Assembly: GCA_001321835.1 (NCBI GenBank)
Contig: JPUR01000257.1
Span: forward strand, 1-19,618
Direction: 5' to 3'
DNA: 19,618 nucleotides
From: Marinosulfonomonas sp. PRT-SC04
GTDB lineage: Bacteria; Pseudomonadota; Alphaproteobacteria; Rhodobacterales; Rhodobacteraceae
The notes beneath the pieces are model-generated. The model did no database searches. It was given only the letters and a program-made list of their open reading frames with translations, and had not been told where the DNA came from. This document shows positions 1 to 6,365 of the stretch, piece after piece. Position 1 is the stretch's first letter. Each line of letters opens with the position of its first letter. The position numbers and the translations under genes are program-made.

Positions 1-64
1 GAAGGCCATGAAGCCCGTGTTCGTGATCAAAAAAGGGTCGGAATATGGGGGGGGGTTGTCATGA
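1..64 (+). CDS. C-terminal end of an unidentified upstream gene (5' truncated by window)
   Basis: The second reading frame is open from the window edge and ends in a TGA at 62-64. That stop overlaps the methyltransferase ATG as ATGA, the same coupling used by most genes here, which is the main reason to call it coding. Only about 20 residues are visible, ending in GSEYGGGLS, so no family can be assigned. A run of nine G lies inside its last codons. Confidence 0.5.
   Translation, partial: KAMKPVFVIKKGSEYGGGLS
47..55 (+). repeat. G9 homopolymer tract near the end of the upstream gene
   Basis: Nine consecutive G residues lie eight bases before the stop of the upstream gene. The frame used by the methyltransferase is open across the tract and back to the window edge. 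One extra G, or two fewer, would therefore fuse the upstream gene in frame to the methyltransferase. It could be a slippage site or a sequencing-sensitive homopolymer. Confidence 0.6.
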
Positions 65-792
65 CCGGCATCATCAAGGAGGTCACCATCGGTGATTGCC
101 GCTTGATCCTTGGGGATTGTCGCGATGTGCTGCCTGAGTTTGGCGCTGTGGCTGATGTGTTGTTTTGCGATGTGGCTTATAAGCTGACCTCGGGCGGCAA
201 TGCGCACCAGTCGATGGGCGGGATTTTTGCCGCTGACAACTACGACAACTCCGGCAATTTGATGAAATCCCCAAAGTGGCATGAGCTTGGCGGGCCATTC
301 TATCGCGCCTGCAAGCCGGATGCCGATTGTTACATCATGACCAATGATAAGAATCTGTTCTTGGCGCATGGGGCGTTTGAGGGGGCAGGGTGGAAGTTTC
401 ACAACCTATTATATTGGGACAAGATCCGAGCGACCCGCAACCGTTGGTATATGAAGAACCTCGAGTTCACGCTGTATCTCTGGAAGGGGAAGGCGGATGA
501 GGCCGGTATTGGTGATTGCGGATCAAAGCAGTCTTTTTACCTGAATTCCAAGCGCGAGACCAAGCACCCGACTGAAAAGCCGGTCGAGTTGATGGAGCAT
601 TACATTTCCAATTCGACCGACAATGGTGGTGTTGTTCTGGACCCGATGATGGGGGCTGGTGCTGCGATGGTTGCGGCTGTTCAGCTGGGGCGGCGGTGCA
701 TTGGGATCGAAATTGAGCCGGAATGGTTCGAGGTATCCTGCGAGCGGGTGCGCAAAGCATATGAAGCCTGTGGAATGGCGGTGGCGTCATGA
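61..792 (+). CDS. Phage-type beta-class DNA methyltransferase (N6-adenine/N4-cytosine), with altered motifs
   Basis: This is a solitary phage DNA methyltransferase that would transfer methyl from SAM to an exocyclic amino group of adenine or cytosine. The motif order is beta-class. The catalytic motif IV region comes first (LFCDVAYKLTSGG, residues 34-46). HPTEKPVELM follows at 169-178, then the SAM-binding motif I (LDPMMGAGAA, 193-202) and IGIEIEPEWF (214-223). The 243-aa length is normal for these orphan enzymes. Two motifs are unusual: the expected DPPY reads DVAY (D37-Y40), and the expected DPFxGSGT reads DPMMGAGA. The rest of the protein, including WDKI and RWYMKNLEFTLYLWKG, is well kept, so it may be a divergent or catalytically weak form. 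The ATG overlaps the preceding stop. No restriction gene adjoins it, which suggests a self-protection or regulatory role. Confidence 0.85.
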   Translation: MTGIIKEVTIGDCRLILGDCRDVLPEFGAVADVLFCDVAYKLTSGGNAHQSMGGIFAADNYDNSGNLMKSPKWHELGGPFYRACKPDADCYIMTNDKNLFLAHGAFEGAGWKFHNLLYWDKIRATRNRWYMKNLEFTLYLWKGKADEAGIGDCGSKQSFYLNSKRETKHPTEKPVELMEHYISNSTDNGGVVLDPMMGAGAAMVAAVQLGRRCIGIEIEPEWFEVSCERVRKAYEACGMAVAS

Positions 793-1019
793 CGAGTGTT
801 CCTATGCCTCGCGCCGCTGGGACGCATCCGCATTTCCCCGGCTGTCGGATCCATTTGCGCCGGTGCTGTGGTGTGTGTCCGCATTTTGAGGGCGAGACTG
901 TCCGTGTTTCGGCGTGGTGTTCCAAGCTCGGTGTGGAGCGTAATGGCGGCGGTGGGACGGATGGCTGCATCTATTGGTCACGCAAGTCTGCGGGTGATGA
1001 AAACGGGGGTGCCGCGTAG
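789..1019 (+). CDS. Small Cys-rich protein, possible zinc binder
   Basis: This 76-aa protein is unidentified. It starts by ATGA overlap with the methyltransferase and ends in TAG overlapping the next gene's GTG. The cysteines are patterned like a small metal-binding knot: GC, then CCGVCPHF, then WCSKLG, then DGCIYW. The CxxC-PHF-WCSK-GC-W order is typical of short phage early proteins. Another frame across the same bases (796-1074) is open but has no such pattern and no coupling. The function is unknown; nucleic-acid binding is only a guess. Confidence 0.6.
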   Translation: MTSVPMPRAAGTHPHFPGCRIHLRRCCGVCPHFEGETVRVSAWCSKLGVERNGGGGTDGCIYWSRKSAGDENGGAA

Positions 1020-1414
1020 TGGGGCAATCGTTCATCAACACCGCGAATGGCGGGGCAGGGCATTTGGAACCTGAATCCTTTGCGATCTGTGCCGAACCTG
1101 AAATCAGTTCGCTACCGTTTTGGGTGGCTGGTGAGTGTTTCAGCCCGAATTGTTGTGCGCGGTTCACCCCGTCGCGCAGCTGGTCGCGGTATTGCTGCGA
1201 TACCTGTGCCGAGCAAGACCGGCGCGAAATGCGCAAATGGGGGCATAAGGCGGCATTGGCGTTGTTGGTTCATCGCATGCACGCGTACCCCAAAACCGCC
1301 CCCGAGCGGGTGCTGTGCAATGCGGCGCGGCGGTACGTGCGCCAAGTTCAATCCACATGGTTAAGAAGCCGTCAGGCGCGGTGTGCGCTGGCGAGAAAGG
1401 CGAGGGCGATATGA
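1019..1414 (+). CDS. Cys-rich zinc-finger-like phage protein
   Basis: This 131-aa protein is unidentified by name. A GTG start overlaps the previous TAG (TAGTG), and its TGA overlaps the next ATG (ATGA). Residues 40-63 hold C40, C45, C46, C59, C60 and C63 around FTPSRSWSRYC, resembling a CxC...CxxC zinc ribbon of the type seen in short phage and CGNR-like proteins. The C-terminal half is Arg/Lys-rich with regular Ala/Leu, probably helical and suited to nucleic-acid binding. It sits in the early operon between a methyltransferase and replication genes, so a DNA-transaction role is likely but unproven. Confidence 0.65.
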   Translation: MGQSFINTANGGAGHLEPESFAICAEPEISSLPFWVAGECFSPNCCARFTPSRSWSRYCCDTCAEQDRREMRKWGHKAALALLVHRMHAYPKTAPERVLCNAARRYVRQVQSTWLRSRQARCALARKARAI

Positions 1415-2019
1415 GTATCAAGCCTGCATTCAGTGTCGTTGATAAAACGGAAATGCCGGACTACCCGATCACATCGGATCAGCGGTTGGAGAGCCATTTC
1501 TATGTGGAATTTCATCAGCGCCGGTGGCTGAACAGCACGTTCAGGATGCTGGCAGAACCAGAGGTTCGGGCCTATGGGTTTGATCTGTTTTTCATAGCGC
1601 AGGATCAGTCGCCGGTCGGCACCTTGCCCTGTGATGATCTGTTGTTGGCCAAGCACTTGGGGATCGACATCGAGCGCTGGAAAGCCGCGTGCGAGCGCAA
1701 AATCTCGCCATTATACAATTGGTCGGAGGTCGTCTGTGACACAGGTGAGGTGCGGTATGCACATCGTGTGGTGACAGAAATGGCAATCAAGGCGCTTGGG
1801 TCAAAGGTCAGAAATACTGAGCGTAAAGAGGCGGCGCGGCAACGCAAGCGGTTCAAGGATTTGACGCTTGTAATTGAGCGTCTTGGATCAACGAAATTGT
1901 TGATGGCTGGTGGTTTTATCGACCGGTTCGATGAATGGTTGCTAGAGCATAGGGCCAATCAAAACAGGACTGAGGGCATGATCCGAGAGGCGTTGGGCGT
2001 GTTCTGTACTCCCGCCTGA
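1411..2019 (+). CDS. DUF1376-like phage replication-associated protein
   Basis: The ATG at 1411 overlaps the previous stop as ATGA, so it is preferred over the in-frame upstream ATG at 1315. The 202-aa product starts with a segment typical of DUF1376/replication-initiator N-terminal domains: RRWLNSTFRMLAEPEVRAYG, then DLFFIAQDQSPVGTLPCDD (residues 37-76). That segment is a winged-helix-like fold. A basic region (about 136-150, RNTERKEAARQRKRF) and a helical C-terminus follow. In related phages such genes sit just upstream of or within the origin and work with host or phage helicase loaders. The adjoining repeat-rich non-coding region supports a replication role. The family match is from memory of the pattern, not a search. 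Confidence 0.6.
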   Translation: MSIKPAFSVVDKTEMPDYPITSDQRLESHFYVEFHQRRWLNSTFRMLAEPEVRAYGFDLFFIAQDQSPVGTLPCDDLLLAKHLGIDIERWKAACERKISPLYNWSEVVCDTGEVRYAHRVVTEMAIKALGSKVRNTERKEAARQRKRFKDLTLVIERLGSTKLLMAGGFIDRFDEWLLEHRANQNRTEGMIREALGVFCTPA

Positions 2020-2031
2020 TGTTCTGGCGCG

Positions 2032-2050
2032 TTCTGTAACAGTTACAGAA
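2032..2050. promoter_or_regulatory. Perfect 19-bp palindrome (TTCTGTAAC-a-GTTACAGAA), putative operator
   Basis: Two 9-base arms are exact reverse complements around a single central A. This is typical of a binding site for a dimeric regulator or initiator rather than a terminator, as there is no loop or T-run. The half-site GTTCTGT also occurs alone at 2001-2007 (inside the previous gene's end) and at 2122-2128. Confidence 0.6.
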
Positions 2051-2119
2051 TATTACGGAATAGTTACGGCTTTTTACGGAATGGAACGGAACTGACGGGG
2101 TTTGTCACGGTTTTTACGT
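2043..2119 (+). repeat. Helically phased TTACGGA-like short repeats (iteron-like)
   Basis: The core ACGG (or ACAG/ACGT) starts at 2045, 2055, 2066, 2076, 2086, 2095, 2107 and 2116. The steps are 10, 11, 10, 10, 9, 12 and 9 bases, about one helical turn each. The best copies are TTACGGAAT at 2053 and 2074. Repeats on one face of the helix suggest cooperative binding of an initiator or repressor. Confidence 0.55.
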
Positions 2120-2199
2120 CAGTTCTGTCACCGCTGATAAGAGAAGATACGAAATGAAAAGAAAAGAAAATGACAGGTTGCACCAACCAGCGAAGCTCC

Positions 2200-2208
2200 T
2201 GTGGATAA
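2200..2208 (-). promoter_or_regulatory. Consensus DnaA box (TGTGGATAA, i.e. TTATCCACA on the minus strand)
   Basis: This is an exact match to the 9-mer bacterial DnaA box. It lies just after the A-rich purine tract and 33 bases before the next gene. A single 9-mer match can arise by chance, but the position inside the repeat-rich gap makes it more believable. Confidence 0.45.
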
Positions 2209-2241
2209 CTTTGAATTGCTGGGGAAAGAAGGGGCGAGGAA

Positions 2242-2820
2242 ATGGGCAGTGAAGTTGAAGAAAGCAAACGAGGGCGGGTGCGCCGGTTGTTGATTGAGCC
2301 GCTGGAGGCGTTGGGGTTTCGGCGCAATGCCAAGGTGCCTGCTGATGTCTTCAAAACCAAGATGGCCAGCATGATCGACAGTCTGATCTACATGTCGGAT
2401 CAGAATTTGGCTGTGATGTTCGATATGTTGAAATCTAAGGGTGAGGGGCGCAATCGTGACGTCTGGCCATCGGCGGCAACAATCTGTGGGCTTGCCGAGT
2501 TGGTGCAGCCGCGTCCGGTTCAGGAATTGCCAAATCTATTAAGCTGGTTTCAATCGGTTGAGGGGCCGAAGTGTCTGGCGGCTGGGACGTTGGTTGAAAC
2601 GTGGGCATATTTTCAGCAAAACAAGCGTCCGCCATTTAACGCTGGTCGGCATATCGCCGAGGAGGCCACGCGCAACCAGAGCCTTGCGCAGCGTATCCGT
2701 GAGCGCGCGGCCAAAAGCAGGGCATCCGATGATGATGTTTCGTGGTTGGGCCGATATGAAAAACGGTTGGCATATTGCGAGGCGATTGTGCGTGGCGGTG
2801 ATGAAAAGAGGGCAATATGA
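2242..2820 (+). CDS. Unidentified early phage protein
   Basis: The ATG at 2242 is preceded by a purine-rich ribosome site (GAGGAA, about 2236-2241), and the TGA overlaps the next gene. The 192-aa product is largely helical with no transmembrane segment. Its C-terminal third is charged (QRIRERAAKSRASDDD, about 151-166). The middle, WPSAATICGLAELVQPRP, recalls accessory replication proteins that precede helicase genes, but I do not recognise a family. Its place right after the origin-like region and before the NusG-like gene supports an early role in replication or transcription. Confidence 0.7.
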   Translation: MGSEVEESKRGRVRRLLIEPLEALGFRRNAKVPADVFKTKMASMIDSLIYMSDQNLAVMFDMLKSKGEGRNRDVWPSAATICGLAELVQPRPVQELPNLLSWFQSVEGPKCLAAGTLVETWAYFQQNKRPPFNAGRHIAEEATRNQSLAQRIRERAAKSRASDDDVSWLGRYEKRLAYCEAIVRGGDEKRAI

Positions 2821-3479
2821 ACATGGTCAACACAGCTGATGTATATGCACGGGAAATCCAGTGGTTCGCAGTGCGAATGAAGCCAAATGCCAGTGGGGGT
2901 GCGCGCACCGCCATCATTGATGTGGAAAAGGAAAAATACATCAATCGAGCTGGCCAGCCTGCGCATCGTCGGATCAAGGGTACTGGCACACGGGTTTTTG
3001 TGCCTGAACATCTGTTGAGGCGTTCGGGGTTCGAGGTGTTTTTGCCTGTGAAGAAGGTCTGGCGCATCAAGAACCGGTTTACCAAAGAAAAGCATCTGGT
3101 CTCGGTTCCATTGCTGGCTGACTGGATGTTTGTTGGGTGGAGGATTGGTGACGAGAGGTGGCTTGAGTTGATGAGTTTTGATGTTGTCATGGGGGTGATG
3201 GGCACTGGCGGCCGGCCAATTCAAATGTCCGATGCGACTGTGATGCGGATGATGCGTCAGTACAGTGGCGGTCGGGTTTCATCGCAAATCAGGCGGCGGG
3301 TTGCTGCGCGTCGTACCTTTGGAGTTGGTGATCTGGCGCGGGTGATCGATGGCCCGTTCGAGGGGCAGGATGTGCGGGTTGTCGATATTGCGGGGCAGAC
3401 CGTCAAGGCGATGTTGAAGATCTTGGGGGGTGACATTCAGGTGGAGCTTGGGGCTGATCTTCTGTCCAAGGCTGAATGA
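2817..3479 (+). CDS. NusG-like protein with NGN and KOW domains; probable phage transcription antiterminator
   Basis: This 220-aa protein belongs to the NusG/RfaH superfamily, whose members bind RNA polymerase and change pausing or termination. The N-terminal NGN-type domain begins with IQWFAVRMKPN (residues 14-24). It continues after an extra segment of about 35 residues (27-63) with LLRRSGFEVFLPVKKVWRIK (66-85) and VSVPLLADWMFVGW (95-108). The C-terminal KOW domain reads FGVGDLARVIDGPFEGQDVR (168-187). The ATG overlaps the preceding stop. It is the last early gene before the island and late operon, a good place for a late-gene antiterminator, and a strong hairpin terminator lies at 6366 before the late genes. 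Antitermination is inferred; the fold assignment is fairly secure. Confidence 0.8.
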   Translation: MNMVNTADVYAREIQWFAVRMKPNASGGARTAIIDVEKEKYINRAGQPAHRRIKGTGTRVFVPEHLLRRSGFEVFLPVKKVWRIKNRFTKEKHLVSVPLLADWMFVGWRIGDERWLELMSFDVVMGVMGTGGRPIQMSDATVMRMMRQYSGGRVSSQIRRRVAARRTFGVGDLARVIDGPFEGQDVRVVDIAGQTVKAMLKILGGDIQVELGADLLSKAE

Positions 3480-3655
3480 AAATAAGGTCGAATGTGCGGA
3501 CAAAACGACTATCGGTAGCAACCGCCTCTATGGCGGCTACCAGCCCCAAAGCGGACATATCGCATCGACACGAAGGGCGGAAAGCGGTCTTTCGCTGCGC
3601 TAAGTACGGAGGTCCGCATCAACCGATAATGTACATTCTGCCAAACCAGCTTTCG
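3480..3655. other. Intergenic gap at left edge of the accessory island
   Basis: I see no convincing gene. A 68-codon plus-strand frame overlaps the previous stop (ATGA at 3476) but has no family look and runs into the minus-strand gene. The stretch carries GCCCCAAAGCGGACAT (3543-3558) and a GGAAAG/CTTTCGC-type hairpin (about 3578-3596). Such degenerate sequence is familiar from Rhodobacterales intergenic regions. It separates the plus-strand early operon from the end of the minus-strand pair. Confidence 0.4.
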
Positions 3656-4828
3656 CTACTCTTTGACTGTCTGCGCCTCTAAAAATCTAACAGTTTTCTC
3701 CATCATGTCACGGCTGTTTTGTACGATCCAGCTTGGCAACAGGAAATCAAACCACATCCGATTCATCATATGATCTCCCACAATGAAAAAGGGAGTTCCT
3801 ACGTCGCTCTCAAGCTCTTCGAAGCTTATCTTACATTGAAGAACATCTTCGGTCGCTTCGATATCAACTGTCCCCCCGTCAACGGAAAAAATTCGAGCAA
3901 AGGCTTTTAAATCTAGCATCGAAATTATAGAAATGTCCCCTCGAACAAACATGGCGTAGTGGTCAGGCTCCGAGAGCGTTAAAGCGTACGGAAAATAGCA
4001 CCCCCACAGCATGTTTGTCTTAAGTTGATTAACGAAGTTACAAAGTGAACTAGAGGGTTCGACGCCATCAAAAAGGATGTCCATTTCAGAGCGTCCAACT
4101 TCATCCGTTGTAGTGATCAGGAACCTCAAACACCCATCAACTTCAAAATGGGCTGACCCGTTCTCTTTTGCTTCTGTGAAGGCCGTTACCAACAATTTAT
4201 CAAAGGATTTTGGTTCTGTCAAAAATGCCGTTCGGAACGTTGTGCCTTCGAAGCCACGTAGGTTCTCAGCCTGATCATTCTCAAAAAAATTTGTCAGGGT
4301 CTCTAATTTCTTCTTCTGACGTTTGCCACGAGCGTCTTTATTTTTTGAGGACTTCACCTCTATTGGAACAGGATCATTTGCACCTAAAAGACAAATATCA
4401 CCATACCTAACAACATTCGTAAGGTCGCAAAGTACTGCAGGTACATTATGAGAAATAGCGTTCGTCAGAACTGTGAGTTCTGCTGCCAAGCCTGCCTTGC
4501 CCGAGAGGAAACCGCCGCTTTGTTTGGGGTTCGCATTATCGACATTGAAAAACGTCTGCTTCAAAGCAAACCTATCAATGTAAAGAAAAACCAAACAATC
4601 ACCTAAACACAGAAAATTATAACGCACGTATTGCCATTCGGACGGATCGTGCTTCGCTGCTTTGGCTATTCTGATCTCTTCTTCAGCTTCCATAACTGAG
4701 GCGATAAGTTTTTTCTGAATATCCAGAAGTTGCGTGAGATTGTCCAAGTTTTTGGAAAACTCGTGTATCTCCTGGTGCAACGCGAAGAGTGCAGGATATA
4801 GTCTATTTTCATCATGTAGATCAGACAT
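3656..4828 (-). CDS. PD-(D/E)XK nuclease-like protein, second gene of a candidate defence pair
   Basis: This 390-aa protein has no family name I can give. Residues 111-174 carry a nuclease-like layout: a helix with E117 (GLAAELTVLTNAI), then RYGDICLLG with D144, then PVPIEVKSS with E157 and K159, then a Lys/Arg-rich tail (to 174). D-x12-E-x-K is the PD-(D/E)XK core used by many restriction and defence nucleases. The N-terminus (10-56) looks like a helical coil. The long C-terminal part (200-390) is unassigned and could be a sensor or target-binding region. It starts 36 bases after the HEPN-like gene, with AAGGA upstream in the spacer, so the two look co-transcribed. By eye its codons are more A/T-rich than the structural genes, fitting acquired cargo. 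The alternative is a non-catalytic member of the fold. Confidence 0.75.
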   Translation of the reverse strand: MSDLHDENRLYPALFALHQEIHEFSKNLDNLTQLLDIQKKLIASVMEAEEEIRIAKAAKHDPSEWQYVRYNFLCLGDCLVFLYIDRFALKQTFFNVDNANPKQSGGFLSGKAGLAAELTVLTNAISHNVPAVLCDLTNVVRYGDICLLGANDPVPIEVKSSKNKDARGKRQKKKLETLTNFFENDQAENLRGFEGTTFRTAFLTEPKSFDKLLVTAFTEAKENGSAHFEVDGCLRFLITTTDEVGRSEMDILFDGVEPSSSLCNFVNQLKTNMLWGCYFPYALTLSEPDHYAMFVRGDISIISMLDLKAFARIFSVDGGTVDIEATEDVLQCKISFEELESDVGTPFFIVGDHMMNRMWFDFLLPSWIVQNSRDMMEKTVRFLEAQTVKE

Positions 4829-4864
4829 TTCGAGAAATCATCCTTGGCCACGCTCCTGATGTCA

Positions 4865-5893
4865 TCAAGTGGGATCCTTGAACCAAACTGCAGTCCAGAT
4901 GCCGTCAAAACTGTCTTCTAGCCAATTGGCCCAGTTTTCGGGTTCAGGGTCAAACATTCGATGCTGTGCCTCGATATCCGCAGATTTTCTAAGAACCCGA
5001 CTCGAAAGCCTTGAAGCCTTATTACATATGTCTCCTTCAAGATACTCACCAGCGTCCCACCAGCGCCATCCTCCAGCATGTGCGCCGAACTGATTTCGAA
5101 GGAAGTATACTTCTTCTGAAAGGTCTTGAGATGCCACTCCAAAGCCAAGGGCTCTACACAAATCGCGGCGCTCTCGTTTCGGATTTCCGCTTGCCCAAGA
5201 CCAATCCATATTTTGTAAGGATTGGATCACACAGTCCATCGCCACCAGCGCCTCTATTTCGAAATTAGCCTTCAGAAGACTCTGAGCTCTAAGAAAGTGG
5301 GAGACGCCTTGCTGAATGGATGGGTCAAGTGTGTTTCGCTTCGCCCACTTTGATCGGTAGAAAGTTGGATTAACTAAGCGTGGCCCCCAGCTTCGAGCCA
5401 CTCCCGGCATCGCGGCGGCCAATACCTCTATTGGTGATCCAACGCTTGTTGAACCAGCATAACGTTGCGAGGAACCTCCCGGTCCGAAGGGGTGAAGAAT
5501 TATTCCATCTCTCTCCCACGATGCCATCAGTACCTTACAAATATTTGAGCGGTGGATGTATTGCCTGCAGTAATGTCCGAGCCACGAGAAAAAATCCTCG
5601 GACATATCGTCATTGAAAACATCGCGCCAGCCGAAACCCCATCCAGGAACGATTGAAGTAACTACCAGTCCACTTTCGGTTGGATCGGCCCGCCACGTTT
5701 TTCCTGCGGTCGCAAAGCGGGCCTTGCCGTGATCCTCTAGAAGAGTGGATAAACTCTCGTTCCAATGCTCTCGCTCAGAAATGGTTTCAAAAAAGAGATC
5801 AATATTTCTTGAGAAGCGAACACGCTCTGATCGCGTTGGTTGCCTTTTATCATACCATTTCAGAATTGCAGTTTTTGCCTTGTTGCGGCTCAT
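4865..5893 (-). CDS. HEPN-like protein, first gene of a candidate defence pair
   Basis: This 342-aa protein begins at the ATG at 5893 and ends in tandem TGA codons (4867-4862). Its C-terminal half (about 197-305) looks like an all-helical HEPN domain: SHFLRAQSLLKANFEIEALV, a variable linker, then LSEEVYFLRNQFGAHAGGW. R266-N-Q-F-G-A-H272 is an Rx5H match to the HEPN ribonuclease motif (Rx4-6H), as in ApeA-like toxins. The N-terminal half (1-190) is rich in Trp and Gly and is not recognised; it may sense a trigger. It is the promoter-proximal gene of a minus-strand pair with the PD-(D/E)XK-like gene. The upstream leader is AT-rich without a clear ribosome site. HEPN RNases are common in abortive infection, which is the likely role. 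The match is by motif only. Confidence 0.7.
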   Translation of the reverse strand: MSRNKAKTAILKWYDKRQPTRSERVRFSRNIDLFFETISEREHWNESLSTLLEDHGKARFATAGKTWRADPTESGLVVTSIVPGWGFGWRDVFNDDMSEDFFSWLGHYCRQYIHRSNICKVLMASWERDGIILHPFGPGGSSQRYAGSTSVGSPIEVLAAAMPGVARSWGPRLVNPTFYRSKWAKRNTLDPSIQQGVSHFLRAQSLLKANFEIEALVAMDCVIQSLQNMDWSWASGNPKRERRDLCRALGFGVASQDLSEEVYFLRNQFGAHAGGWRWWDAGEYLEGDICNKASRLSSRVLRKSADIEAQHRMFDPEPENWANWLEDSFDGIWTAVWFKDPT

Positions 5894-6160
5894 CCGGTTT
5901 TCTCGATATCTTAGTAATCTTGACGTTTTCTAGCACAGGTTAAATGGGAAGTAGAGCATTGAGATCGTTGACATTCAAACATTGTGCTGCGTTGACCACC
6001 TAACTCTTTGCAGCCGTTCGCTGAAATATCCAACAATGTCTGCAATGGGCCAACCGCCAGACTTTGCAAAGGTCACTAACTGCGCATAACTGCCATCTGA
6101 GGAGCATGCAGCATCCGTTATTTTGCTGGTCTCATGCCCGCCTTCGTGCCTCGACTGCCG

Positions 6161-6190
6161 ATTGTTAAGCGTTGGGTGTGAATTGTTAAG
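6161..6190 (+). repeat. Direct repeat ATTGTTAAG x2, 21 bases apart
   Basis: Exact 9-mers lie at 6161-6169 and 6182-6190, two helical turns apart. A third GTTAA occurs at 6218-6222. They flank TTGACA at 6196-6201. They may be an activator or repressor site for a late promoter; no partner -10 is clear. Confidence 0.3.
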
Positions 6191-6365
6191 GGCTGTTGAC
6201 ACGCATGGGGGATAGGGGTTAACAGCGATTCAGGATGACCAGTGGTCCCTGCCAAATGAGGTAATCACAGCGAAAGCTGGAAGTGGCAAACCAAGGCCCC
6301 CGAATACGGTGAAAAGGCAATAGCCGGTCACCGCGTTTAAAATTAAGAGATATGCCCAAACGCAA

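Larger units (their letters stand above)
2020..2241. other. Non-coding, repeat-rich region; candidate phage replication origin/control region
   Basis: These 222 bases hold no convincing gene. From left to right they contain a perfect 19-bp palindrome, a run of ACGG-type repeats roughly every 10 bp, a purine-rich A-heavy stretch (about 2136-2177) and a perfect DnaA-box match. All lie between a replication-type gene and another early gene. Phased repeats, an easily melted purine tract and a DnaA box are classic origin parts. An operator/promoter region is the alternative. This is inference from layout. Confidence 0.5.

Noticed and set aside
467..970. Long minus-strand frame across the methyltransferase
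   Set aside because: It is a shadow of the methyltransferase: Pro/Arg/Ser-rich low-complexity content and no ribosome site.
796..1074. Alternative 92-codon frame over the small Cys-rich gene
   Set aside because: The 789-1019 frame has patterned cysteines and start/stop coupling on both sides, which this frame lacks.
3476..3682. 68-codon plus-strand frame coupled by ATGA to the NusG-like gene
   Set aside because: It has no family look, consists largely of intergenic-type sequence, and overlaps the end of the minus-strand nuclease-like gene.
5975..6202. 75-codon minus-strand frame
   Set aside because: There is no ribosome site and no recognisable domain; the content resembles degenerate intergenic sequence similar to that at the island's left edge.
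6196..6225. Sigma-70 promoter starting at TTGACA (6196-6201)
   Set aside because: No acceptable -10 hexamer at 16-18 bases; kept only as part of a possible activator-dependent region.
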